Source: Mycolicibacterium boenickei (GTDB lineage Bacteria; Actinomycetota; Actinomycetes; Mycobacteriales; Mycobacteriaceae). From it: DNA of 64,000 nucleotides. Positions within the stretch are counted from its first letter, which is position 1, and each line of letters begins with the position of its first letter. The notes under the pieces were generated by a model. That model worked only from the letters and a program-made list of their open reading frames with translations. It made no database searches and was not told the origin of the DNA. A program made the translations under genes and the position numbers. Shown here piece after piece: positions 18,229-28,427 of the stretch. The DNA lies in NCBI RefSeq assembly GCF_010731295.1, contig NZ_AP022579.1, positions 4,278,001-4,342,000 on the forward strand, in the 5' to 3' direction.

Positions 18229-18382
18229 CCGCAATGCCTGCCGTGATCACCGACCAGCAGGCTCCTCAACATCACGGCTGCCTTGTCAGGGCGGGTCGGG
18301 AGGCGACGGTCCGGGTCCTCGCCGTTGGAATGTTTTGCGGGCCGGCGCCGTCGTAGGACATGCAGACGTAAGGAGAAGGATC

Positions 18383-19309
18383 GTGAGCAGAGCAGTGCAA
18401 TTCGACGAGTACGGCGGAATCGACGTGCTGCAGGTGCGTGATGTGCCGCGGCCGGTTCCGGCGGCAGGCGAGGTACTCGTGCAGGTTCGGGCCGCGGGCA
18501 TCAACCCGGGCGAGGCGATGATCCGTCGTGGTGCGCTCCACGACCGGTTCCCCGCCATCTTTCCGTCGGGACAGGGCAGTGATCTCGCGGGTGTGGTGGC
18601 CGAGCTCGGACCGGGTGTGACCGAGTTCGCAGTGGGCGACGAGGTGCTCGGATTCTCCGACGGGCGCGCCAGCCACGCCGAGTACGTGACGGTGCCCGCC
18701 ACCCAGTTAGCGCCCAAGCCGGCTGACCTGTCGTGGGAGGTGGCCGGGTCCCTGTATGTCGCGGGCGCCACTGCTTACGCCGCGGTCCGCGCCGTGCGGC
18801 TGCAACCCGGCGATACCGTCGCGGTCGCCGGCGCCGCCGGTGGTGTCGGCACCATCGCGGTGCAGCTCGCCAAGCGCGCCGGCGCGACCGTCCTCGGCAT
18901 CGCGGGGTCCGCCAACGACGGGTGGCTGGCGGCGCACGGCGTCGTCCCGGTCAACTACGGCGACGACCTGGCCGCGCGGCTCCGTGCCGCCGCCCCGTCG
19001 GGTCGCATCGACGCGTTCCTCGATTTCTTCGGCGGCGGCTACGTGCAGCTTGCCGTCGAGGAGCTCGGTATCGATCCCCAACGAGTCGACACCATCATCG
19101 ATTTCGGTGCCATCGAGCAGTACGGCGTCCAGAGTGCCGGCAATGCCGAGGGGGCCGACATCGCGATCATCGCCGAATTGGCAGACCTCGCCGCCGCCGG
19201 TGAACTCGAGGTTCCGATCGCCGGGGTGTTTGCCCTCGATGACGTCCGGGCGGCTTACAGCGAGCTGGAAAAGCGCCATACCAGAGGGAAATTGGTGCTG
19301 CGGCCGTGA
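18383..19309 (+). CDS. Zinc-type alcohol dehydrogenase-like NADPH:quinone reductase
   Basis: A 308-residue medium-chain dehydrogenase/reductase of the quinone oxidoreductase branch. It starts at GTG 18383 after AGGAGAAGGA (an upstream extension of the frame is not supported). Signatures: GEVLVQVRAAGINPGEAMIR, GSDLAGVVAELGPGVTEFAVGDEVLG, and the NADPH-binding AGAAGGVGTIAVQLAKRAGATV near residue 150. The structural-zinc cysteines of true alcohol dehydrogenases are absent, as expected for this branch. Its TGA overlaps the GTG of the next gene, an SDR, by 4 bp, so both reductases are co-translated. Substrate unknown; likely quinones, enones or other electrophilic carbonyls. Confidence 0.9.
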   Translation: MSRAVQFDEYGGIDVLQVRDVPRPVPAAGEVLVQVRAAGINPGEAMIRRGALHDRFPAIFPSGQGSDLAGVVAELGPGVTEFAVGDEVLGFSDGRASHAEYVTVPATQLAPKPADLSWEVAGSLYVAGATAYAAVRAVRLQPGDTVAVAGAAGGVGTIAVQLAKRAGATVLGIAGSANDGWLAAHGVVPVNYGDDLAARLRAAAPSGRIDAFLDFFGGGYVQLAVEELGIDPQRVDTIIDFGAIEQYGVQSAGNAEGADIAIIAELADLAAAGELEVPIAGVFALDDVRAAYSELEKRHTRGKLVLRP

Positions 19310-20052
19310 CCGGTGACCCGATCGCCGGAGCAGTCGTCGCGATTACCGGAGCGAGCAGCGGGATCGGCGAGGCGACGGCGCGTCTGCTGGCAGCGCGAGG
19401 CGCCAAGCTGGTGCTCGGCGCCCGGCGGGTGGAGCGCCTGGACCAGATCGCGGCCGAGCTCGTGGCCGGAGGAGCGGGCGTGGTCACACTGGCCGTCGAC
19501 GTCACCCGGCCCGCCGATCTCGACGCGCTGGTCGCCGGAGCGACAGACCGGTTCGGTCGATTGGACGTTCTCGTGAGCAATGCGGGCATCAGCAAGATCG
19601 GCCGGCTGTCCGACGGCGACGTCGCCGGGTGGTCGGCGATGATCGACGTCAACCTGCGCGGCGTGTTGCACGGAATCGCGGCGGCCGCACCTGTGTTCCG
19701 GCGCCAAGGGCACGGACATTTCGTCACCACGGTGTCGACGGCCGGGCTGAAGATCGTGCCGGACATGGGCGTGTACGCGGGCACCAAGAACGCGGTGCGG
19801 ACTGTCATGGAGGCACTGCGACAGGAATCCACCGACGGAGTCATCCGTACCACGTCGATCTCACCGGGGTTTGTCCGTACCGAGCTTGACAGTTCGATCG
19901 ACGATCCGGTGCTGCGTGCCCAGATACGTTCCAATATGGACGAATTCGGCCTGCCCCCGGAGGCGGTGGCGCGCGCCGTGGCATTCGCGATCGAGCAGCC
20001 TCGTGAGGTCGAGATCGGCGAAATCGTCATCCGGCCCACGGTTCAGGGCTGA
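19306..20052 (+). CDS. Short-chain dehydrogenase/reductase
   Basis: A 248-residue classical SDR. The cofactor motif is AITGASSGIGEATARLLA at residues 11-28, ARR after beta-2 suggests NADP preference, NAGISK corresponds to the NAG motif, and the catalytic Ser/Tyr/Lys are STAG...YAGTK (YxxxK near residue 158). GTG at 19306 overlaps the stop of the quinone-reductase gene. Substrate cannot be inferred; the coupled quinone reductase suggests shared handling of a carbonyl compound. Confidence 0.92.
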   Translation: MTGDPIAGAVVAITGASSGIGEATARLLAARGAKLVLGARRVERLDQIAAELVAGGAGVVTLAVDVTRPADLDALVAGATDRFGRLDVLVSNAGISKIGRLSDGDVAGWSAMIDVNLRGVLHGIAAAAPVFRRQGHGHFVTTVSTAGLKIVPDMGVYAGTKNAVRTVMEALRQESTDGVIRTTSISPGFVRTELDSSIDDPVLRAQIRSNMDEFGLPPEAVARAVAFAIEQPREVEIGEIVIRPTVQG

Positions 20053-20097
20053 CGTCGCGCACGTGACCCGGTTGATGCCGCGACGTAGCATCCAATT

Positions 20098-20298
20098 ATG
20101 AACAGGGGATTCGTCGTGACTTTCGCGGTCGGTGTGATCGTGGCGTTGTTCGGCCTGATCTGGGCCCTGCAGGGATTCGGTGTGCTGCAGGGCAGCCCGA
20201 TGAGCAACACCACCACCTGGTCGATCATCGGCCCGATCACCGTGCTGGTCGGTGTGGTGATCTCGGTCGTCAGTTGGCGCAAGATCTCCCAGAAGTAG
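20098..20298 (+). CDS. Small two-helix membrane protein
   Basis: A 66-residue protein with two membrane segments: VVTFAVGVIVALFGLIWALQ (6-25) and WSIIGPITVLVGVVISVVSW (41-60), joined by a short polar loop QGSPMSNTTT and ending in a basic tail RKISQK. The start at 20098 is the only ATG. It lies 45 bp after the SDR gene on the same strand and ends 9 bp before the convergent molybdopterin oxidoreductase stop. No known function. Confidence 0.68.
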   Translation: MNRGFVVTFAVGVIVALFGLIWALQGFGVLQGSPMSNTTTWSIIGPITVLVGVVISVVSWRKISQK

Positions 20299-20307
20299 GG
20301 ATCGGCG

Positions 20308-21876
20308 TCAGGCCACGGTGAAGTTCACCGAATGCCACCCGGTGGCGCCGTCGGGCACGGTGGACGCTTGGTCCGAAGTCTGGACCGTGCCGGTGTTGTC
20401 GGTGGCCCGCACCGTGATGGTGTGTTCCCCCGGGGCGTCGGCTTGCCAGCCGAAGCTCCAAAGCCGCCACGTCTCGTCGGAGTAGGCGTCCCCGAGTTGT
20501 GCGGGTTGCCATGGGCCGTCGTCGATGCGGACCTCGACGGCGCGCACGCCGCGATTCTGTGCCCACGCGATCCCGCCGAAGGTTGTCGGCCCCACCCGGA
20601 CCTGCTGGCCACGCTTGGGCACGTCGATGCGTGACTCGGTCTTGATCGGGCCGCGCGGTGCCCAGCCCTGTCTGGTCCAGTACGCCAGTGCCCGGTCGAA
20701 ACGGGTCAGTTCGAGGTCGGTGACCCACTTGGTGGCCGACACGTAGCCGTAGAGTCCGGCCACCACCAGCCTGGCCGGGTAGCCGTGGGCGACGGGCAGC
20801 GGCTGCCCGTTGAGGCCGATGGCCAGCATCGCGTCCCGGCCGTCGGCAATGGCCTCCACCGGGGTACCGACCGTGAAGCCGTCGACGGACTTCGACAGCA
20901 GCATGTCCGCATCGGGAGACACCCCTGCCGCCGCCAGCAGGTCGGCCAGGCGATAACCCGTCCACATTCCCGTCGAGATATATTCACCGCCAACCGGATT
21001 GGATACGCACGTCAGCGTCACGGCCTTCTCGATCACTTCGAAGCGGTCCAGGTCGGCGAAGCTGTAGGTGATCTCGTGGTCCACCATGCCGTGGATGCGC
21101 AACCGCCATTCGTCACGGCTCAACTGCGGCACGGACAGCGCGATGTCGACGCGGTAGAAGTCGGCGGCATCGGTGAGGAAGCTCGGCAGGGCAACATCTT
21201 TCGGCTGTACACCGGTGGGTATCGGGGGAGCGGGAATACGCGGGCGGGGGATGGCCAAGGTCTCGCGCTCCGCTGCCACCGAACTGGCCAACCGATCGAT
21301 GACGAGGCCGAGCAGTCCGCTTGCCACCCCGAAACCCAGCAGGCCGCCGGTCGTCAGCCACATCCGCCTGGTGACGTCGACGTCGTCACCGTCGTCCGAC
21401 TCGTCCGGGTGATCAGGTGCGGGCCACAGCCGCAGCGCGAGCAGGCGCAGCGCCGCCACCCCTGCCGCGGTGCCCACCACGGTGGGCACGACGTCGGGCA
21501 GAGTGGCGCCGGGCCGGCTGAGGACGGCCGCGCAGCCGAGCAGTCCCGCGGCGACGAAGATCGCGCTGCCGACGGGGCGGCGCCGGGTCTCGTAGCTCGC
21601 GGCGAGTGCGGCGACGGCGGCGATCACCACCAGGACCACGACGGCAAGGAAGAGCTTGTCCAGGCCGCCGAGGGCTTGAATGACGAATTCTTTGACGGGG
21701 CCCGGGGTCAGGTCGACGATGGCCGATCCGATCGCGCCGCGCGGATCGGCGTGAGGCGGAAATGGGATGGCGACAAGCGCGGCCACGCCGAGCGAGACCG
21801 CGGCGGCAGCGACTCCGCCGAGCATCCGGGCGTTGGGCGAGGACTCGGACGAGGACCTCGACGAGGACTCAGCCAT
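20308..21876 (-). CDS. Membrane-anchored molybdopterin-dependent oxidoreductase (sulfite oxidase fold)
   Basis: A 522-residue protein. The first ~190 residues contain four or five membrane helices separated by an acidic loop (HPDESDDGDDVDVTRR). After that comes an external SUOX/YedY-like catalytic domain: DWRLRIHGMV...TLTCVSNPVGGEYIS with the molybdenum-ligand Cys290, GYPARLVVAGLYGYVSATKWV, and a C-terminal Ig-like dimerisation domain (VEVRIDDGPWQPAQLG...ATDNTGTVQT). The design resembles M. tuberculosis Rv0218 from memory. The electron donor and the physiological substrate are unknown. The start at ATG 21876 is chosen; a GTG two codons upstream is possible. Confidence 0.9.
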   Translation of the reverse strand: MAESSSRSSSESSPNARMLGGVAAAAVSLGVAALVAIPFPPHADPRGAIGSAIVDLTPGPVKEFVIQALGGLDKLFLAVVVLVVIAAVAALAASYETRRRPVGSAIFVAAGLLGCAAVLSRPGATLPDVVPTVVGTAAGVAALRLLALRLWPAPDHPDESDDGDDVDVTRRMWLTTGGLLGFGVASGLLGLVIDRLASSVAAERETLAIPRPRIPAPPIPTGVQPKDVALPSFLTDAADFYRVDIALSVPQLSRDEWRLRIHGMVDHEITYSFADLDRFEVIEKAVTLTCVSNPVGGEYISTGMWTGYRLADLLAAAGVSPDADMLLSKSVDGFTVGTPVEAIADGRDAMLAIGLNGQPLPVAHGYPARLVVAGLYGYVSATKWVTDLELTRFDRALAYWTRQGWAPRGPIKTESRIDVPKRGQQVRVGPTTFGGIAWAQNRGVRAVEVRIDDGPWQPAQLGDAYSDETWRLWSFGWQADAPGEHTITVRATDNTGTVQTSDQASTVPDGATGWHSVNFTVA

Positions 21877-21955
21877 CGTCACCAACCTACCCCGGACACC
21901 AAGCAGGGAGCCTGTCGTTGGGGGTGACGACAGGCTCCCCTGGTGGGTGGATCTT

Positions 21956-23068
<1,113 letters not shown>

Positions 23069-23113
23069 TTACTAACGGTTGGAACTCGGCGCCGAGACCG
23101 TTTGCCCCGGCGC

Positions 23114-24514
23114 TCAGCGCCCGGCGGCCACCAGCGCCTGCTTGACGTTGGCGCGACGCTCCTCGATCGCCCGGCCGATGTCCTGCAGCAGCACCGGCTT
23201 TCGCGCCACCAGATCTTCGATGCACTCGCGGTCGAACTGTGCGACGGTGACCTCCGTCAGCGCGTAGGCCGTGGTGATGATCGGTTCGCGGGTCAGCGTC
23301 GTCTGACCGAGGACGTCGCCCCGCTCCAGGGTGAGCACCGGGACGAACAGATCGTCCGGGCCGGGCGCGGCCAGCTGCACTGTGCCTGCGACGACGAACG
23401 TCAACTTCCTGGGAACCTGACCGACGACCTGGAGCACCTCGTCAGCGCCGTAGCGGGCCAGCCGCGCGTGCGGCAGCAGCTCGCGCTGGTCCTCAGGACT
23501 CAGCCGGAGTATCGGTGCGATGAGGCGTAGCGCCTGTTCCACGCGTTCGGTGGTCGCGAACTCGTCCTCGGCCTCGTCCAGATGCAGACCGGCGCGCCGC
23601 GCGGCGTACCAGGTCCAGCGCAAGAACGTGGATCTCGCGGCGAAATCGTCGGCAGGCGAATGCAGCGGGATCATGGTCTTGTACTGCAACGAGCCGGCAG
23701 GCACGGTGGACACCGTGCCGTCGCTTCGTAATTGGGGGAGTCGGCGGCCCACCTCGTCGAGCACGCGGCAGACCTCGTCGGGGGCGTCGTCGACGGCGAA
23801 CACCGTGATCACCGATATGGTGTGCGCGCCCTGCGGGCGGCTCAGGTTGGTGAACGATCCGCCGGCCAGCACGGAGTTCGGGATGATCTGCAGACCGCTC
23901 CCGGTGTCGATGTGCGTCGCGCGCCAGTTCACCTCGACGACGCGTCCGCGTGCCGACGGCGCATCCACCCAGTCGCCGAGCTGGAACGGTTGCTCGAACA
24001 GCACCAGCAGACCGGAGATGATCTGGCCGACAGAGTTCTGCAGGGCAAGGCCGAGGACGATCGAGGACACGCCAAGGGCGGTGAACAGCCCGCCGATGTT
24101 CGCGCCCCAGATGTAGGCGAAGATCAGGCCGATGCCGATCGCGATGAGCGCGAACCGGGCGACGTCGAGGAAGATCGACGGAATTCGCTTGCGCCAACTG
24201 CCTTCCGGGGCGCTCTGGAACAGAGTGGCGTTGAGCCCGGACAGTAACAGCACCAGTACGACGAATCCGAACACCGTCGCCACGATCCGTACCGGCGTGG
24301 TTTCCCCGGAGATCTGCATCGCCTGGATCAGCAGGATCAGGAGCGCGCCCAGCGGCAGGATGTAGGTGCGGATCAGGTGTACGGGACCGGCGAGGAAACT
24401 GCCCCTGCGGAGCAGCGAGCTGTGCAGTTCGGTGAGCAGAACCAGGCACAGGGGAAATCCGACCGCGACACCGAGCGCCCAGAAGAACCAGGGAGCGTCG
24501 AGCACGCCGGTCAT
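23114..24514 (-). CDS. MscS-type mechanosensitive channel with C-terminal cyclic-nucleotide-binding domain
   Basis: A 466-residue inner-membrane protein. Residues about 5-160 contain four or more membrane helices; 150-260 are the MscS pore and beta domain (ANIGGLFTALGVSSIVLGLALQN...LLVLFEQPFQLGDWVD). After a linker, residues about 335-455 form a cNMP-binding beta roll (LPHARLARYGADEVLQVVGQ...LTLERGDVLGQTTL). The phosphate-binding cassette lacks the usual arginine (RGDVLGQTTLTREP instead of GE-x-ALL..RPR), so ligand binding is uncertain. Its ATG overlaps the TGA of the adenylate-cyclase-like gene by 4 bp. Architecture and pairing recall Rv2434c/Rv2435c from memory. Confidence 0.9.
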   Translation of the reverse strand: MTGVLDAPWFFWALGVAVGFPLCLVLLTELHSSLLRRGSFLAGPVHLIRTYILPLGALLILLIQAMQISGETTPVRIVATVFGFVVLVLLLSGLNATLFQSAPEGSWRKRIPSIFLDVARFALIAIGIGLIFAYIWGANIGGLFTALGVSSIVLGLALQNSVGQIISGLLVLFEQPFQLGDWVDAPSARGRVVEVNWRATHIDTGSGLQIIPNSVLAGGSFTNLSRPQGAHTISVITVFAVDDAPDEVCRVLDEVGRRLPQLRSDGTVSTVPAGSLQYKTMIPLHSPADDFAARSTFLRWTWYAARRAGLHLDEAEDEFATTERVEQALRLIAPILRLSPEDQRELLPHARLARYGADEVLQVVGQVPRKLTFVVAGTVQLAAPGPDDLFVPVLTLERGDVLGQTTLTREPIITTAYALTEVTVAQFDRECIEDLVARKPVLLQDIGRAIEERRANVKQALVAAGR

Positions 24515-26664
24515 CGTCGGTCCTGCAGCTTCCAGATCGGCTCGTCGGCGCCGTCGACGAGCACCGTGCCCGCCGGTTCGAGGTCGCGGGTATCGCCCAT
24601 CACGTCGAAGACCCGCTCGGTGACGTACACGCCCGGCTGGGGCGAACCCCGCTGCACCCGGTAGGCGAGGTTGACCGCGGAGCCCCACATGTCATAGGCC
24701 AGGTTGGAACGTCCGACCAGGCCGCTGCTCACCGCGCCCGTGTCGATCCCGGCGCGCAGCTTGAGGTCCGTCCCTGCCTCGGTGTTGAACCGTTCGATGA
24801 TGCGCTGCATCTCGAGGGCGAAGTCGACCGTGCGCCGGACATTGTCCAGACGCGGCACACTCAGGCCGGAGCTGGCCCAGTAGCCGTTGCGCAGGGTGCG
24901 GACCCGTTCCACCCCCAGATCGTCGGCGGCGGCATCGAATTGGTGGACCAGGCGGTTGACGATGGCCAGCGCTTCCTCCGACGCCATGCCGGAGGTCAGC
25001 TCGTCCAGGCCGACGGTGTCGGCGAACAGGACCGTGACATTGTGGTGGTCCTGCGCGATGGTCTGTTCGCCGTCCCGGTAGCGCTGCACCACCGATTCCG
25101 GCATGAGCGTGCGCAGCAACCGGTCGTTCTCCCGGCGCTGCTCGGCGAGCAGATCCTCCTTGATCGCCAGGTTGCGGCTCATGTCGTTGAATGCCGTTGT
25201 CAGATCACCGAACTCGTCTCGCGACTGCACCGGCAGCGAGATGTCGTAATCGCCCGCGCCGATCTGCTGGGCACCGGCTTCGAGCCGGCGCAGCGGACGG
25301 ACGAACAACCGGGCCAACATCATCGCGGCCAGGCACACGATGAACGTGATGACGACGGTCGACAACACCAGGGTGCGGGTGAACGTCGCGACCGGTGCGA
25401 ACGCCTCAGCCGTGTCGATCTTGGCGATGATCGACCAGTTCAGTCCGTGCAGATCGACCGGCGCGTAGGCCTGCAGCGTGTCGTTGCCCAGGTAGTCGTC
25501 CTCGATCACGGTGCCGCTCTGGCCGCGCGAGGCCAGCCGGGTCGCGGTCGTCTCCACCGGTTGCACCAGCGTGGTTCCGTGTTGGGCCAGCGATTTCGCG
25601 GCCACCGCCGGCGGCGTTCCGGCGTCGATCACGTCGCGCTCGAACTTCTTCGGGTCCTCCAGGAACAACCGGGAATCCGAGCGCATCAAACCATCGGGGC
25701 CGACCACGAATGTCTCGCCCGTCGCACCCATGCCCGCGGTTTCCCACTGCTTGTCGGCCGTCATGAGGCGGTTGATCTTTGAGATCGGGAACTGCAGGGC
25801 GAGTACGCCTTCGACCCGGCCGGGAAGGCCGACCGGCGCCATCATCCAGGCGGTCGGCTCGTCGGCGGGCTGGTAGTCGCCGAAATCGGTGACCCCGACG
25901 TAGTCGACGGCGTTCGACGCCAGGGTCTTGTCGTAGGCGTCGCGCAGCAGGCTCTGCCGGTACGGACCGGTGAGGATGTTGGTGCCGAGATCGATGCCCT
26001 TGTAGGCGGTGTAGACGACGTTGCCGACGGCGTCGAGCAGCAGCGCATCCTCGAACTGGAAGCGTTGCACGATCTCACGGAAGTAGTCGTTGAACCTGGC
26101 GTTGGCGGCCGACCAGGCGCTGCCGTCCCTGGCATCGTCGACCCGGATCGCCTTCTCGGGGTCGGCGAACGGCGCCGTGTAATTCGCCTGCAGGTATTTC
26201 TGGGCGTTGGACGTGGGCAACAGCCGGGACACGTCCACGGTCTCGCCGGTCTGCTGCTGCTCGGCCGGCTTGAACTCGGTGTTGTAGTAGTCGACGATCG
26301 ATTGCCACTGCTGCGGGGTGGTGGTCGAGTTGGCGAGTTGACCGAACCCGGCGGAGAAGGCTTCCACTGCCTCGACGGTCGTCGTACCCCGGGTATAGAC
26401 GATCAGGGAGTCCTCGAGGTCGGCGAACTTGGATTCCAGTTGCCGGGTTTGCGACTCCCGAACTTCGGTCAGCCGGTCGAATACCGACTGACGCAGCGAT
26501 GACCGTCCGGATTGATATCCGATGGCACCGACGACGGCAGCCGACAAGATGCTGGTCACCAGCAGCATGACCAGCAGCTTTGACTGGATGCTGATCCGGG
26601 ACAGCACGCGCCGATGCGCTCTTCTGGGCGGTGCGACGCGCTCGACGTCGGCTGTTGTAGTCAT
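24511..26664 (-). CDS. Membrane class III nucleotidyl cyclase with Cache-like sensor and HAMP, divergent active site
   Basis: A 717-residue receptor cyclase. Layout: TM helix about 28-48, a large external sensor (50-425, dCache-like), TM helix about 430-451, HAMP about 452-500, and a cyclase homology domain about 540-700. The first metal Asp is present (Asp549 in VLFADTVG), as are the Asp of YDMWG and the Asn/Arg of VNLAYR. The second metal Asp of the usual GDxxMA segment is replaced: TLRNGYWASSG has Asn593. Activity is therefore doubtful or altered. It shares four bases with the downstream MscS/cNMP channel gene, an arrangement that ties sensing, second messenger and channel together. Confidence 0.9.
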   Translation of the reverse strand: MTTTADVERVAPPRRAHRRVLSRISIQSKLLVMLLVTSILSAAVVGAIGYQSGRSSLRQSVFDRLTEVRESQTRQLESKFADLEDSLIVYTRGTTTVEAVEAFSAGFGQLANSTTTPQQWQSIVDYYNTEFKPAEQQQTGETVDVSRLLPTSNAQKYLQANYTAPFADPEKAIRVDDARDGSAWSAANARFNDYFREIVQRFQFEDALLLDAVGNVVYTAYKGIDLGTNILTGPYRQSLLRDAYDKTLASNAVDYVGVTDFGDYQPADEPTAWMMAPVGLPGRVEGVLALQFPISKINRLMTADKQWETAGMGATGETFVVGPDGLMRSDSRLFLEDPKKFERDVIDAGTPPAVAAKSLAQHGTTLVQPVETTATRLASRGQSGTVIEDDYLGNDTLQAYAPVDLHGLNWSIIAKIDTAEAFAPVATFTRTLVLSTVVITFIVCLAAMMLARLFVRPLRRLEAGAQQIGAGDYDISLPVQSRDEFGDLTTAFNDMSRNLAIKEDLLAEQRRENDRLLRTLMPESVVQRYRDGEQTIAQDHHNVTVLFADTVGLDELTSGMASEEALAIVNRLVHQFDAAADDLGVERVRTLRNGYWASSGLSVPRLDNVRRTVDFALEMQRIIERFNTEAGTDLKLRAGIDTGAVSSGLVGRSNLAYDMWGSAVNLAYRVQRGSPQPGVYVTERVFDVMGDTRDLEPAGTVLVDGADEPIWKLQDRR

Positions 26665-26725
26665 TGAATCCCGAAGATTAGCTTGTCACGATGTATTGCG
26701 TGAGGCTGCGCAACAAACTCCCCTC

Positions 26726-27166
26726 ATGAACGACCCGTTCGGCTTACAGAGATTCGTCGACGCCCAGGCCGGCGGGTACGCCGATGCCTGCACCGAGTTG
26801 CGGGACGGCCGCAAGCGCAGCCACTGGATCTGGTTCATCTTCCCGCAGCTGCGTGGACTGGGCCGCAGCCCGACCGCTGCCCACTACGGCATCGCGTCGG
26901 CCGAGGAAGCGCGTGCCTACCTGGCCCACCCGACGCTGGGACCGCGGCTGCGGGAATGTGCCCGGCTGGTGACGCAGATCGACGGGCGGACTGCCGAGCA
27001 GATCTTCGGCTGGCTGGACTGGCTGAAGGTGCGCTCGAGCATGACGCTGTTCGCCGAGGTCGCCGCGGACCCGGCGGAGCGGGCCGACTTCCAGGCCGTG
27101 CTGGACAAGTTCTATGACGGGCTGGAGGATCGGATGACGCTCGAAATGCTCAGTACGGCTGGATGA
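26726..27166 (+). CDS. DUF1810 family protein
   Basis: A 146-residue protein: MNDPFGLQRFVDAQ, then ELRDGRKRSHWIWFIFPQLRGLGRSPTA and YGIASAEEARAYLAHP, the typical DUF1810 (calpastatin-like) pattern; function of the family is unknown. The open frame extends upstream to 26522, but that part overlaps the divergent cyclase and is non-coding in this frame. The 3' end overlaps the convergent GH13 gene by 17 bp. Confidence 0.9.
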   Translation: MNDPFGLQRFVDAQAGGYADACTELRDGRKRSHWIWFIFPQLRGLGRSPTAAHYGIASAEEARAYLAHPTLGPRLRECARLVTQIDGRTAEQIFGWLDWLKVRSSMTLFAEVAADPAERADFQAVLDKFYDGLEDRMTLEMLSTAG

Positions 27167-28427
27167 TCAGCCACCCGTGCGCCGGAACCTCGGTATGGCT
27201 GATGTCCTCCTGCGGTGGCGCGCCCGACCCTGCGATCACCCGTCCCGATCCCGCCCCGAGCTCGGGCAGTGACAGCGGCAGCGGCGCTTCATCGATGTTG
27301 AGCGCCACGATCAGGGAGTCGGGGCCCGCGCTGGTCCGGTAGACGTACCGGGTGTTGGTCAGCAGCACCGGCGTCGTCGTCGCGGTGTGCAGCCACGGAT
27401 GCCTGCGGCGCAGTCCGATCAGATACTGGTGCAGCCGTAGCGCATCGGAATCTTCTGGTGCAGTGGTGAATTCCGGTCGTACCGCATCGTCGCCACCGCG
27501 GCGGTCCTCCTTGACGCCTCGGTACGCGGACTCGTCGCCGGCATAGATGCTCGGGGTTCCGCCGGTGGTCAGCAACAGCACCAGTGCGTGCTCGAGGTGC
27601 GCGGAATTCTGCAGCTGGCTGGCGATCCTGGTCACGTCGTGGTTGCCCACGAAGGTCAGTGGCACGAAGGTCTCGAGGAAGTCGTTGTGCCGCTTCAACG
27701 CCCAGTCCAGTTCGTGGAAGTTGCCGTCGTTGAGGCTGCTCCAGATGGCTTTCCACAGCTCGTACTGGGTCACCGAGTCGAAGGTGGCGGCGCGGACGGT
27801 CGCGGTGTAGTCACCGTGGATCACCTCGCCGAGGAACCAGGCGTCGGGGAACTCCCGGCGCACCGGCGGCAATACCTGCGCCCAGAACCGGTCGGGTACC
27901 GCATAGGCGGCATCGAGGCGCCAGCCGTCGGCGCCGCGGCGCAACCAGTGCGCCATCACCTCGGCCGTGTAGGACATCACCTCCGGGTTGGCGTGGTTGA
28001 GGGTGATCAGCTCGCCGTGCCCTTCAAAGGTGGCGAAACCGTTGCCCCGCTGAAGAAACCATGAGGCGTCCCCGTCGCGGTACCGGGCGAACTCGGTGCC
28101 CACGTGGTTGAACACGCCGTCGAGCAGGACGCGGAGCCCGCGCGACCGGGCCTCGGCCACCAAGTGGTCGAAGTCGTCGTCGTCGCCCAGGCGGGGGTCG
28201 ATACGGAAGTGATCAGTGGTGTCGTACCCGTGGGTCCGTGACGCGAAGATCGGGCCGAGCGCGATGCCGGAGGCGCCCAGTTGCACAGCGTGGTCGAGCC
28301 ATCCGACGATCCGGCGCAACCGGTGTTCGCCGGGGGTCGGCGGTTCCTCGGCGGGAAACGCGCCGACGAAACCCAGTGGATAGATCTGCCACCAGATCGC
28401 GTGGGCGACCCAGGCCGGCTCAGGCAC
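27150..28427 (-). CDS. Alpha-amylase family (GH13) glycoside hydrolase
   Basis: A 425-residue cytosolic enzyme with a single (beta/alpha)8 catalytic domain and short C-terminal sheet. The four GH13 regions are visible: DGVFNHVG, GWRLDAAYA with nucleophile Asp172, FLGEVIHG with acid/base Glu201, and VGNHD with transition-state stabiliser Asp264. The preference cannot be fixed; small alpha-1,4-glucosides or maltodextrins are likely because no carbohydrate-binding domain or secretion signal exists. GTG start at 28427 overlaps the stop of the upstream deaminase gene by 8 bp. Confidence 0.93.
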   Translation of the reverse strand: MPEPAWVAHAIWWQIYPLGFVGAFPAEEPPTPGEHRLRRIVGWLDHAVQLGASGIALGPIFASRTHGYDTTDHFRIDPRLGDDDDFDHLVAEARSRGLRVLLDGVFNHVGTEFARYRDGDASWFLQRGNGFATFEGHGELITLNHANPEVMSYTAEVMAHWLRRGADGWRLDAAYAVPDRFWAQVLPPVRREFPDAWFLGEVIHGDYTATVRAATFDSVTQYELWKAIWSSLNDGNFHELDWALKRHNDFLETFVPLTFVGNHDVTRIASQLQNSAHLEHALVLLLTTGGTPSIYAGDESAYRGVKEDRRGGDDAVRPEFTTAPEDSDALRLHQYLIGLRRRHPWLHTATTTPVLLTNTRYVYRTSAGPDSLIVALNIDEAPLPLSLPELGAGSGRVIAGSGAPPQEDISHTEVPAHGWLIIQPY

